From: Fuerstiella marisgermanici
GTDB lineage: Bacteria > Planctomycetota > Planctomycetia > Planctomycetales > Planctomycetaceae
Direction of reading: 5' to 3'
DNA: 64,000 nucleotides
NCBI RefSeq assembly: GCF_001983935.1
Contig: NZ_CP017641.1
Location: 5,923,001 to 5,987,000 of the forward strand
Positions within the stretch are counted from its first letter, which is position 1; each line of letters opens with the position of its first letter. Of the stretch, positions 9,671 to 18,545 are shown in pieces. Both the position numbers and the translations under genes were made by a program. The notes under the pieces are model-generated. The model was not told the DNA's origin and ran no database searches. It worked only from the letters and a program-made list of their open reading frames with translations.

Positions 9671-12600
9671 ATGTCTCAACTTCTCGAACCCACAACCCAA
9701 ACCAAACCCGGCTTTCGCCTGCAACGGTTGGAAGTCTACAACTGGGGTACATTCGACAGCACCAGTGATGGCAATCGTGGTGAGGTCTACTGCATCGAAC
9801 CCAACGGCGATACCACGCTGCTGATCGGTCGCAACGGGTCCGGTAAGTCGACACTGGTGGATGCCGTTTTGACGCTGCTGGTTCGCCCTGCTGTGCGAAA
9901 CTACAACGTGGCGGCCGGGGCGAAGAAGCGTGAACGCGACGAACGCACGTATATCCGAGGTGCTTATGATCGCCGCAGTGGCGATCAGGACTCGGGTGCT
10001 CAGGTGCAGTATCTGCGTCCAGGAAACGCAAACTACTCGGTGCTGTTGGCGTGTTTTCACAACGCCACGTCGGGCAAGACGTTCACGATTGCGCAAGTGC
10101 TGTACATCACTGCGGACGGCAAAGCTGATCGAGTCTACTGCTTCGATGTCGCTCAAAGATCCATCGCGAAAGACTGCCCCGGGCTGAATAAGGGCGACCT
10201 GCTGCAGCAGTTGAAAAAGCGAGGATTCAAGGCGACCAGGACGTTTACCGAATACCACGAGTGGTTTCGCAAGGCGACGGGTGTCCAGAAAAAAGCGATG
10301 GACATGTTGAACCAGACCGTCGCCGTTAAAGACATCCAGCGTCTGAACGAATTTATCCGCGACCACATGTTGGAGGCTCGGTCCTGGGGCAAGACGGTCG
10401 ATAGCTTGCTGACTCACTTTCGGCAGTTGAGCGAAGCTCATGCCGCGTTGGTGAAAGTGCGCGATCAGCGGAACCTACTGCAGCCGATCGAAACATCGGG
10501 CCTCAAGTGGCGCAGTCAAACCGATCGTTTGGAAGCAGCCGAAGCTCTTCTGGCGGCGACCGAAGCCTTCTTTCGACAGAGGGCCGTTGAACTGTTTGAG
10601 CCGGAATGCGAAGCTCGGGAAACGGAACTGCAGCGCATCCGCATTCGCAAGGACGAATTGGCGTCCAGGATCGCCGACGTGCAGGTTGTCATTCGAAGGC
10701 TGGAAAACGAGATCGACAACGCTGGCGGCGACCGGTTGAAAGAGATTCCTCGACTGATCGAACTGCAGCGCAAGGATGCCGACAACAAGCGACACCATAG
10801 CAAACGCTTTCACCAGTCGCTGCATATCGCTGGCATGCAAAACACCGTGGGCGAAGCCGAATCGTTACTGGAAATTCTGGCCGAACTGCCGGAGCGAAAA
10901 TCCGCCATTGAGCAACAGTTAGTGGGCGTTCGCGAGCAAACGGACCTCGACATTTTTACGGCCGGCGGACTGAAGCGTCGGCTGCACGAAACACAGGAGG
11001 AACTCACGGCTCTGGAGAAACGCAAATCAAATCTTCCACAAAGGTTTGTCGAAGTGCGGCACCGACTATGCGACACATTGGGACTGAATGTTCGTGACTT
11101 GCCGTTCGTGGCCGAGCTGGTTTCCGTATTGCCTGACGAACAGCGGTGGGAACCGTCCATCGAAATGGTTCTGCACAGTTTTGGTCTCAGCCTGCTGGTG
11201 CCGGACAAGCACTATCGAATTGTCGGTGGTTACATGAATGAGCATCGCCTGGAAGATGCTCGCGGTTTTGGCCAGAAAATCGTGTACCTGCGAGTTCGCG
11301 AGCGGCAGCAGCAACCGGACGGTTCGGTCGCTGACCCTGATTCGCTGGTCCGCAAGCTCAAGCTGCGTGATGGCCATGCGCTGCTGCCGTGGGTGCGAGC
11401 CGAACTGGAAGCCCGATTCGACTATCGCTGCTGCGAAACCGTCGAAGAGTTCCAGGCAGTCCACGGTCCCGCGATCACGCCGGAACGCCACGTTCGCAAC
11501 CGCGATCATCACATCAAGGACGACCGTGACCGAATCGCCGATCCGGCCAACTTTATTTTGGGCTGGGACAACCGCGAAAAGAAACGTCGGCTCTCAGAAA
11601 CAATTTCAAAACTGCAAACGGATTTGGCCGTGATCGAAGACCGAATCCGCCAGCAACGATCCGACGAACAGGTGCTGACGACCAGGCTGAACGCGATTGC
11701 CGATGCTCTGCAGGTTCGTGAGTTCACCGAAATCGACTTCATGTCGCACGATGCAGCCATCATGCAACTGGAAGAAGAACGTCGACAACTGGAACAGGAC
11801 AACGACGAAGTTCGGGTGCTGAAACGAACACTGGCCGAGCACACGGCCGCCGAAAAACTTCTGGCGATCGAACGCGATGAAGTCATGACTCAGGAAGGCG
11901 CGATCGGAACGCAGCTCGGACAGGCTCAACAGGGTCTGGCCAGCGCGAAACGTAGGCTGGCCGAGTTGTCGGACGCGGGCGAACTGGAAGTCTTTGCCGA
12001 ATCATTCGATCAATTGGCAGAGATGCTGGGTGATACACTGCTGGAAGTCTTCAACATCGATCAGCGCGAACGGGAATTCCGCAGAATTCGCGAACAGGAA
12101 CGCGACAAGCTGCGAGAAAAAGCCAAGCCGCTGCAGGAACGTTTGCTGAAGGAAATGAGCCGCTTTCTGTCGAAGTTCCCTGAAGAGAAATCGGATTTGG
12201 ATCCGTCCACAGATTATTTGGACAGCTTTCTGGGTCTGCTGGAAGCCATCCGCGAAGAAGACCTGCCTCGCCACGAACAGCGATTCAAAGAACGGCTGAA
12301 CGACAAGGTGACGCGCGAAATCGGGTTACTGAACAGTGACCTGGAACGCGAGTGCTACGCGATTGAAGACAAAATCGACCTGTTAAACGAAGCGCTTGGT
12401 CAACTGGAATACAATCCCGGCACGCACATGAAGCTGGAAGCTCGGCGAGTCACCGACCGCGAAATCAACGACTTCCGCACTGAGCTGCATGCATGTCTGG
12501 ACGACATGTTTGCTGCGTCATTTGAAGCAGATGAAGCCCGCTTCCTGCGAATCCAGAACCTGATTCACCGTTTACGTGACGAAGAGCGGTGGCGCAACAA

Positions 12601-13078
12601 AGTGATCGACGTCCGTCGCTGGTTCGACTTCGCGGCTCGCGAAATTGACGATGCAACCGGCGAAGAACACAGCTACTACGAAGACAGCACCGGCCAATCC
12701 GGGGGAGAAAAAGCCAAGCTGGCGTTCACAATCCTGGTGGCCGCGATTGCATATCAATACGACATCGATCCGACGGACGACAACAGCGATCGCTTTCATT
12801 TTGTGGTTGTCGATGAAATGTTCAGCAAGATCGATGACCAGTATTCGGAATACGCATTGGAACTCTTCCGCAAATTCGGCCTGCAGCTATTGATTGTCGC
12901 CCCGTTGGACGCGAAAGCTCGAGTGACGGAACGCTACGTCGGTTGCTATCTTTTGGTGGCCAAGGACGAACACAGTCATTCGCAAGTGCATTCAATGACA
13001 GCGCGGGAGTTCGAAGATCAGGTGGTTGGGGACGAACCGCCACCGCCGCGCACGTTGAAGAAGGTGAAACCGCGGTAA
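9671..13078 (+). CDS. jetC: Wadjet SMC-like ATPase JetC
   Basis: A 1135-residue SMC/MukB-like ATPase. Walker A GRNGSGKST lies at about residues 53-61, the ABC signature GQSGGEKAKL at about 1008-1017 and Walker B FVVVDEMFSKID at about 1044-1055. Between the two head halves are long coiled coils (residues ~270-420 and ~590-930) and a hinge-like globular part near 450-560. JetC uses ATP to extrude DNA loops; on small circles extrusion brings the complex to the stalled state that activates cutting by JetD. The length matches known Wadjet JetC proteins. No truncation or missing key motif is seen, so the system looks functional. Confidence 0.95.
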   Translation: MSQLLEPTTQTKPGFRLQRLEVYNWGTFDSTSDGNRGEVYCIEPNGDTTLLIGRNGSGKSTLVDAVLTLLVRPAVRNYNVAAGAKKRERDERTYIRGAYDRRSGDQDSGAQVQYLRPGNANYSVLLACFHNATSGKTFTIAQVLYITADGKADRVYCFDVAQRSIAKDCPGLNKGDLLQQLKKRGFKATRTFTEYHEWFRKATGVQKKAMDMLNQTVAVKDIQRLNEFIRDHMLEARSWGKTVDSLLTHFRQLSEAHAALVKVRDQRNLLQPIETSGLKWRSQTDRLEAAEALLAATEAFFRQRAVELFEPECEARETELQRIRIRKDELASRIADVQVVIRRLENEIDNAGGDRLKEIPRLIELQRKDADNKRHHSKRFHQSLHIAGMQNTVGEAESLLEILAELPERKSAIEQQLVGVREQTDLDIFTAGGLKRRLHETQEELTALEKRKSNLPQRFVEVRHRLCDTLGLNVRDLPFVAELVSVLPDEQRWEPSIEMVLHSFGLSLLVPDKHYRIVGGYMNEHRLEDARGFGQKIVYLRVRERQQQPDGSVADPDSLVRKLKLRDGHALLPWVRAELEARFDYRCCETVEEFQAVHGPAITPERHVRNRDHHIKDDRDRIADPANFILGWDNREKKRRLSETISKLQTDLAVIEDRIRQQRSDEQVLTTRLNAIADALQVREFTEIDFMSHDAAIMQLEEERRQLEQDNDEVRVLKRTLAEHTAAEKLLAIERDEVMTQEGAIGTQLGQAQQGLASAKRRLAELSDAGELEVFAESFDQLAEMLGDTLLEVFNIDQREREFRRIREQERDKLREKAKPLQERLLKEMSRFLSKFPEEKSDLDPSTDYLDSFLGLLEAIREEDLPRHEQRFKERLNDKVTREIGLLNSDLERECYAIEDKIDLLNEALGQLEYNPGTHMKLEARRVTDREINDFRTELHACLDDMFAASFEADEARFLRIQNLIHRLRDEERWRNKVIDVRRWFDFAAREIDDATGEEHSYYEDSTGQSGGEKAKLAFTILVAAIAYQYDIDPTDDNSDRFHFVVVDEMFSKIDDQYSEYALELFRKFGLQLLIVAPLDAKARVTERYVGCYLLVAKDEHSHSQVHSMTAREFEDQVVGDEPPPPRTLKKVKPR

Positions 13079-13252
13079 CCGGGCTCGGTCTCTCCCAGTC
13101 GAGCACATTCTGCGTAGATGCGCGTTCGACGTTGCAACGCTCTTGATCGCCATTCCGTGCTCTTGGAAGAGCGTCGATGCGGGAAGCCTCAGAATCGAAT
13201 GTACGCGACTGAGAGAAACAACGGACCATGTTCCGATGAGAGCTGGGCTGAC

Positions 13253-14419
13253 ATGATCACACCGGACGAAATCACAGCCAAAGCGCTACGTTTGTATCCG
13301 AAGGTGATACAGGCGTGGCTGGATGACCGTGAGCTGTTTCCGCACGTGCTGCGTTCGTCGAAAACGCTCGGCGACGACATCGTGGAAAGCATCTCTGCTG
13401 TTCAGGAACTGCGGAACCGAAGCAAGGAACGACTGGGTTACGGCTATTCGGTTGAGTGGGTTCGACGAAAACCAAGATCCTCCGGCAGCAACGAATTTCC
13501 CAATCGGATTCTGTTCGAAACGCGCGACGACCTGCTGCGGTTAGTCGCCAAGCAGGACGAATTCTGTGCGTTGCAATCGTCAGTCGCAAAGATTCGCCGA
13601 CATGTTCCTGAACTGGAAGCGTGGTTACGTTCTCATACGATGCAATTGGCTGGAGTGGCTGGCGCTGTTGACAATCTGATTTCGGTCGTGCAGTGGTTCC
13701 GTAAGAATCCGCGGCCCAACCGCTTTGCTCGTGAAATACCGCTGGCTGTTCACGGGAAGTTCATTGAACAGCGTCAGAGAATTCTGCAGCAGTGGTTTGA
13801 CGTAGAGGGAGTTCTTTCGCCAGATGCCATTCGAGCCGACGAATCCAACTTCTTCCGGCGATACTGGCTGCGCGACTGGGAACCTTTGATCACTTTGCGG
13901 TGCCTGGACGAGGCAACTCAGGCACGCTTCGGTCTGCCTTGTTCTGAAGCATCGATTCCGATCGACCATTTTAACAGTGTGCCTCTCGACGGCGTTCGGA
14001 TATTCGTGGTCGAGAACCTGACGAATCTGCGAACGTTTCCGCAAGCGTCAAATTCGATTGTGATTTTCGGAATGGGCAACGCAGCGGTGCATCTACGAAC
14101 GCTGGATTGTCTGCAGAGTAACGAAGTCGTCTACTGGGGCGATCTCGACGTCTTTGGCCTTCGGATTCTGTCCCAATTCCGACAACTGGTCGGCGAGGCT
14201 CGCAGCCTTTTCATGGACAGTCATACCATGCGTGAGTTCCCCGACTTGGTGCATTCACCGAAGAAGGACTATAAAATTCAGAAACTGCCTGCCTTGCTTC
14301 TGCCCGATGAGGAAGAAGCGTTTCACGCATGCAACGAACCCAAACTCCAGCTTGAGCAGGAGTGGATCCCTCACCACGCTGTATTGGCTGCTCTCGCTTC
14401 TCTTGGCGATGTGCCGTGA
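13253..14419 (+). CDS. jetD: Wadjet nuclease JetD (DUF3322 plus DUF2220, Toprim)
   Basis: A 388-residue protein with an N-terminal DUF3322 part and a C-terminal Toprim nuclease part (DUF2220). Toprim motifs visible are FVVENLTNL (catalytic Glu, about residue 253) and YWGDLDVFGL (DxD, about residues 295-297). JetD is related to the Spo11/topoisomerase VI A subunit and cuts the plasmid DNA gathered by JetABC. The frame is open back to 13118, but the first 45 residues are unlike the family, and MITPDEI at 13253 fits its usual start. This leaves a 174-base gap after jetC. All catalytic residues I can check are intact. Confidence 0.9.
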   Translation: MITPDEITAKALRLYPKVIQAWLDDRELFPHVLRSSKTLGDDIVESISAVQELRNRSKERLGYGYSVEWVRRKPRSSGSNEFPNRILFETRDDLLRLVAKQDEFCALQSSVAKIRRHVPELEAWLRSHTMQLAGVAGAVDNLISVVQWFRKNPRPNRFAREIPLAVHGKFIEQRQRILQQWFDVEGVLSPDAIRADESNFFRRYWLRDWEPLITLRCLDEATQARFGLPCSEASIPIDHFNSVPLDGVRIFVVENLTNLRTFPQASNSIVIFGMGNAAVHLRTLDCLQSNEVVYWGDLDVFGLRILSQFRQLVGEARSLFMDSHTMREFPDLVHSPKKDYKIQKLPALLLPDEEEAFHACNEPKLQLEQEWIPHHAVLAALASLGDVP

Positions 14420-14507
14420 GTTACAGCAGAGGACACTGGACGACCTCATCCGGCAGGGAAGGATAAGTGAGACGCGTGCTTAAATTCCGTCCATAGCCAG
14501 AAACCGG

Positions 14508-15650
14508 TCAGTTTCGGATCACGACAGGCGAACCTTCGCCCAGTAGTTGAAAGACTTCGGCGATGTCCCCGTCGGCAAGGTGGATGCAGCCTCGTGACGC
14601 TGCCTTGCCGATGGAATCCGGATCAATCGTTCCGTGGATACCAATGTGGTCGCCGAGCCCCAGCCAGTATTCCCCCAAAGGGTTGGAAGGATCATCTGCA
14701 GAGACCGTGCCACCATCCGGATTATACCACTTTGGGTTTTCCAGCTTATCCTGCACGGTGAATTCGCCCACCGGTGTGCCTTTGTCGGCACCAATCCCGA
14801 TGCGGTAACGACGAACGAACCACCCGTGAGCGTGGACCGTCATTTCGAATTTGTCCAGATCAATCACCGCTCCAAACGGCCCGGTTAACACTTTTAGCTT
14901 CTGGCCAGCCTGCAATGACTTTTCGTTGGTTCGGTTCAGGCGAGCCAGATACTGCCACGGCACATTGTATTTGTTGGCGATCCCTTGCAGCGTGTCACCA
15001 AATTCGACCATGTATGGTTCAGCAAAATGAGTTGACGGACTGGCGTAGATTTCTGCGGCAGTGCGTTCAATGCGTTGCTGAATGTGCGCACGAACTTCCG
15101 GCTGCTTCCAATAGATGCGGGACAGAGCAGCGTGAGCTTCCAGCGTTTCACCAGTTTCGATCCACCGATCGACTTCTTTCAGTTGCTCAGCGACTTCCGG
15201 TGAAAGTACCGTCGGCATGGCTGCGATGTTGGCGACAGGTGGTTCCGACAACTCAAACGATGCTGGTTGAATACCGGTCGCCGCGGACTGTGACTCACCG
15301 CTTGATTCCGCGAATGCTGGTATGACGCCATCCATTGGTTCTGTCTGCTCAGCCAGCGCGGCGATGAGCGGATCCTGATCCAGCGGTGGCAGATGCGGTT
15401 CGTTTTCGTTGATGGTCAAATCGAGGCCCGAATCGGTATCTGTCGCCGGCGTCGCCTCCAGCATCGCGATGAAGTCGGCTTCGTTGAGTCCGTTGTCGGT
15501 TCCCACCGAATCAAGGCTGCCGGTCGGTACGGACCCGAGTTCTGGAATCAGGTCGAAATGCCAAATTGAGAATGAGGCGGCTGCGAGCCCCAACAGGGCG
15601 AGCTTGCGTTTGTTGGGCGATTTCGTTTTCTTGTGCGCGAAGGGGTCCAT
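14508..15650 (-). CDS. LysM plus L,D-transpeptidase (YkuD) membrane-anchored protein
   Basis: A 380-residue protein. A short basic N-terminus (KKTKSPNKRK) and one hydrophobic span (LALLGLAAASFSIW) suggest an anchor or uncleaved signal. A low-complexity acidic linker follows, then a LysM domain (VEFGDTLQGIANKYNVPW, about residues 215-260). The C-terminal YkuD domain has IGIHGT and SRGCIHL, holding the catalytic His and Cys. Such enzymes make 3-3 cross-links in peptidoglycan or attach proteins to it; this agrees with planctomycetes having peptidoglycan. Start: the ATG at 15650 is 8 bases after GGGAG; an ATG two codons earlier (15656) is too close. It is convergent with jetD and probably its own transcript. 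Confidence 0.9.
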   Translation of the reverse strand: MDPFAHKKTKSPNKRKLALLGLAAASFSIWHFDLIPELGSVPTGSLDSVGTDNGLNEADFIAMLEATPATDTDSGLDLTINENEPHLPPLDQDPLIAALAEQTEPMDGVIPAFAESSGESQSAATGIQPASFELSEPPVANIAAMPTVLSPEVAEQLKEVDRWIETGETLEAHAALSRIYWKQPEVRAHIQQRIERTAAEIYASPSTHFAEPYMVEFGDTLQGIANKYNVPWQYLARLNRTNEKSLQAGQKLKVLTGPFGAVIDLDKFEMTVHAHGWFVRRYRIGIGADKGTPVGEFTVQDKLENPKWYNPDGGTVSADDPSNPLGEYWLGLGDHIGIHGTIDPDSIGKAASRGCIHLADGDIAEVFQLLGEGSPVVIRN

Positions 15651-15907
15651 ACCCATTACTCCCGTTTCATCCGTGACGGCGATCTTAGCTTGCTGGTTGT
15701 TTTGGGGTCATGATTCCATGGCCGTTGCCGGATTCTGACAGAGAATCGAAATCCAGGCTACGCGAATCGTGCGGGGACACCGCCGATCCTGTTTGATCGT
15801 CTTTATTTTGGCGTATACTGTTTCCTGAAAGAGACTTACGAACACAGCGAAGTTCACTCCGATGGCGTTCACCACAGATCGTTCGGCAGGACTATCGAGG
15901 GAAGAAA

Positions 15908-16375
15908 ATGGCAAATCGAGACATTCCGGTGTCGGACCCCGTACGACAATCGGTGGCAAAGAAAATTCTGGACGGGATCGAAAAACTGGCTGAGGAGGCT
16001 CAGGCAGCCACGAAGCCGCTGGAAGTCGATCCCTACCGTGCACGGCTGTTCGAATTCTTCGTAACCGCCGACGGCGCGGGACTGGTTGGCGACGAACGAT
16101 CCTCATCGCTGGGCGATTCAGAAGCACGACCAGACGACGAAACGGATCTGTCGGCCGATGGTCTGTGCCGTTCGATCGCGCGACGCTGGGGGCTGGACAT
16201 GGCGGCTCGCGATTCTGCCGCTCAACAAACGAAGCTTGCCAGCGATCAACTGGAACGCATGCGAGTGCTGTGGTCCGTCATGCGAATGTGGATGGAATGG
16301 AACTACGCCTGGTGCCGCTGGCAGGAATTCCACGCCGGGCCGCCCCGGCAGGCGGATGGCATGGTGGGCGGATGA
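15908..16375 (+). CDS. Hypothetical protein, 155 residues
   Basis: Not recognised. The ATG is preceded by GAGGGAAGAAA, a good ribosome site. The protein is mostly helical and acidic in the middle (DDETDLSADG), with RARLFEFFVTADGAGL and a Trp/Met-rich C-terminal helix (VMRMWMEWNYAWCRW). No signal peptide or membrane span is clear. The C-terminal coding end runs into GC-rich sequence that continues as a dispersed repeat (16386-16422), so the last residues may be a read-through addition. It stands between the divergently oriented L,D-transpeptidase and the convergent glycosyltransferase. Confidence 0.6.
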   Translation: MANRDIPVSDPVRQSVAKKILDGIEKLAEEAQAATKPLEVDPYRARLFEFFVTADGAGLVGDERSSSLGDSEARPDDETDLSADGLCRSIARRWGLDMAARDSAAQQTKLASDQLERMRVLWSVMRMWMEWNYAWCRWQEFHAGPPRQADGMVGG

Positions 16376-16385
16376 CGTTTGGGGG

Positions 16386-16422
16386 GCTGAAGCGCCGGCG
16401 TTGCTCCCGTTGGTCGCTGGGG
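16386..16422. repeat. Dispersed 37-bp intergenic repeat, copy 1
   Basis: This segment matches 37062-37098 with 35 of 37 bases identical; the shared core includes CGCCGGCGTTGCTCCCG. Both copies lie just after a plus-strand gene and both are preceded by a G/C-rich stretch with CGGGC/GGCGG runs. Two copies 20 kb apart in unrelated intergenic places suggest a genome-wide repeat. No mobile gene is linked to it. Confidence 0.75.
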
Positions 16423-16429
16423 CTGATTG

Positions 16430-17569
16430 CTAAACAGCGGGCTGCTTGCGGGCAAGCCAGAATCTGGCGAGGTTCGCGGCTGCGGTTTCAACGTTGAAGT
16501 TGTCGACGATCCTTTGCCGGGCGGAGGCTGCTCGCGATTTCGCCAGTGAGCGATTTGTGAGCTGCTGCAAAATAGCGTCCGCTATCGCTTTCACGTTGTT
16601 GGGTTCGACAAGTAGTGCGTGCCGGTTGTGTTGCAGCATTTCAGGTGTACCGCCGACATTGGTCACGATGATCGGTAGCTGACACGCTGCCGCCTCTAAG
16701 AGCGTGCGGCCGAAGGGTTCCTGATGGGCTGCATGGACCAGCACGTCGGCCGCGTTCATCAAAGCGGCGATGTCACCGCGGTAGCCCAGGGTAAGCAGAT
16801 GGTCCGCTTTGCCGCCAGTTTCGAATTCTTCGCGGATCGCTGCTTCGTAGGCGACGCTTTCGGCTTTGCTGGAGTGTCTTTCCCCCGCGATGGCCAAAAA
16901 GATGTCGTCTCGATGGGCCAGCAGTTGGCGAACCGCTTTGGCGATGTTGAGCTGTCCTTTGCGGAGACAGATTTGTCCGACCGTCAACAGAACATGTGCG
17001 TCGGGCGGGACATTAGGGAATAGCTGGCTTCGTTCTGTACTGCTTTTGTGCGACCTGAAGGCATTCACATCAACACCATTGTAGATGACGCAGCCACGGT
17101 CTTTGTTCAGGCCTTGAGCAACATGGAAATCCAACGTCGCCTGTGAAACAGCGATCAAAGCGTCGTTGGAATTTAAGTCGGCAACGACTGTTTTATTCAG
17201 TTTGATGATGTCTCGCAGATGGCCGGTGCGGCGGCAGGCAGCAGGTTCAGACGCATTCAACTGGCCGCTAAGGCGACTCATCGACAGGCTGTTGCTGTGC
17301 AAAACGTCCGGCTGCAGTTCAGCAACAACATTCGTCAGCCTGCGTTGGAGTTCCTGCGCTGGCAGCTTGCTATCGTTCTGATCGCGAGTCGAAAACGGAA
17401 TAAGCGGAATCGCAAGTTGCGCCAACCGCTGAGAAAGCGGGCCGACGGGCGGAGCGATCGCCGTGAAGGTGAACTGATCGTCCTGTCGAAGCCGGGACAG
17501 CACTGACAGCATCGAATGTTCGCCACCGTTCAGGGTCGGGTATTCGAACAGAACCGCGATATGCGGCAT
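16430..17569 (-). CDS. Glycosyltransferase family 4 protein
   Basis: A 379-residue GT-B glycosyltransferase. The N-terminal domain begins IAVLFEYPTLNGGEHSML, with the usual glycine-containing loop. The C-terminal nucleotide-sugar domain (GT1/GT4 family) has VLLTVGQICLRKGQ, ADVLVHAAHQEPFGRTLLEA and PIIVTNVGGTPEML. The last two contain the EPFGxxxxEA motif that binds the sugar donor. It probably adds a sugar to a surface glycan or lipid in the cytoplasm. The upstream hydrolase gene ends 2 bases before its start region, so the two are likely cotranscribed. Donor and acceptor are unknown. Confidence 0.88.
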   Translation of the reverse strand: MPHIAVLFEYPTLNGGEHSMLSVLSRLRQDDQFTFTAIAPPVGPLSQRLAQLAIPLIPFSTRDQNDSKLPAQELQRRLTNVVAELQPDVLHSNSLSMSRLSGQLNASEPAACRRTGHLRDIIKLNKTVVADLNSNDALIAVSQATLDFHVAQGLNKDRGCVIYNGVDVNAFRSHKSSTERSQLFPNVPPDAHVLLTVGQICLRKGQLNIAKAVRQLLAHRDDIFLAIAGERHSSKAESVAYEAAIREEFETGGKADHLLTLGYRGDIAALMNAADVLVHAAHQEPFGRTLLEAAACQLPIIVTNVGGTPEMLQHNRHALLVEPNNVKAIADAILQQLTNRSLAKSRAASARQRIVDNFNVETAAANLARFWLARKQPAV

Positions 17570-17571
17570 GA

Positions 17572-18480
17572 CTATTCCGCCGCAGACTGGTTCTGTTTGA
17601 CCAATGGCTCCGAACCGGCAGGTGACTTGACGTCAGCCAGCGTCGGTTCGCCTTTCAACCAGCCGAGTTTGGTAAGAAACCGATCTGCAGCTCGCACAGT
17701 TTTCACATACGGTACGTTGTCATACTTGCCGTGATTGAAGAAGCCATGCGGCATGCCGGGAAAGACGAGCGTGTCACATCGGACTCCGGCTTTTGTCATC
17801 TTCGCCTGAAAGGACTCCAGTGTCTCAACGGGAATCAGCTTGTCAGCTGAGCCCAGAAAGACGATCGCAGGTGGGGTGCTTTTAGTGATGTTGTGAGCGG
17901 GCGAAAAATCCTGATAGCGATCGCCCACTCTTGCTGTCCCCCAGCCACCCGGGCCATTGTCAAATACGGGGTTGAATAACAGCATGGCGTTGGCCATTGT
18001 CGGGACGGATGTATCTTCACCGGGTTCGTCGTGAAGGTTGATGGTTCCCAGCGTCGCAGCGAGATGCCCACCAGCAGAGCCACCTGCCGACGCAATCCGA
18101 TTGGGGTCGATGCCGAATTCAGCCGCTTTTCCACGCACCCATCTCATCGCAGACCGTGCATCGCGGATGCAAACCGTCGGCGGATCTTTCTTCTTTTTGT
18201 CCAACAGGCGGTATTGAGCCTGAAAGCACACGAGGCCTCGGGAGGCGAAGTATTCGGCGTGGTTAGTGAACTGTCCGGGAGCTCCGCCGACCCAGCCGCC
18301 GCCGTGGAAAAACAAGATGGCGGGACGTTTGTCGTCCTCCTTCCAATCGCCAGGCTTGGTCACGTAGATGGCGAGATCATTGCCGTCGACCGTTTTGTAG
18401 ATGTGTTTGTCCCCGGTCGGCGGGGCAGCGGTGGCCGTTGATATGGCGGCAACAGCGAGAACGATCAGGAGCGCGCGCAT
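17572..18480 (-). CDS. Secreted alpha/beta hydrolase (esterase/lipase family)
   Basis: A 302-residue protein with a cleavable signal peptide (RALLIVLAVAAISTATAAPP). The oxyanion-hole motif HGGGW is at about residues 59-63 and the nucleophile elbow GGSAGGHLAA at about 123-132. Candidates for the acid and base are Asp in ADKLIPV and His in GMPHGFFNH. It belongs with hormone-sensitive-lipase-like or BD-FAE esterases that deacylate small esters or carbohydrate acetates outside the cytoplasm. Such genes are very numerous in planctomycetes and are often linked to polysaccharide use. It directly precedes the glycosyltransferase gene. Confidence 0.87.
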   Translation of the reverse strand: MRALLIVLAVAAISTATAAPPTGDKHIYKTVDGNDLAIYVTKPGDWKEDDKRPAILFFHGGGWVGGAPGQFTNHAEYFASRGLVCFQAQYRLLDKKKKDPPTVCIRDARSAMRWVRGKAAEFGIDPNRIASAGGSAGGHLAATLGTINLHDEPGEDTSVPTMANAMLLFNPVFDNGPGGWGTARVGDRYQDFSPAHNITKSTPPAIVFLGSADKLIPVETLESFQAKMTKAGVRCDTLVFPGMPHGFFNHGKYDNVPYVKTVRAADRFLTKLGWLKGEPTLADVKSPAGSEPLVKQNQSAAE

Positions 18481-18545
18481 GGCTGGTTTCGTGGGGTGAG
18501 AGCGTGGAATGTGGCAAAACCGCGGCGCTGTGTGCCCGGTACCGT

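Noticed and set aside
9506-10441. 311-codon minus-strand frame across jetB/jetC
   Set aside because: Antisense to the clear jetC N-terminus with Walker A; no own features.
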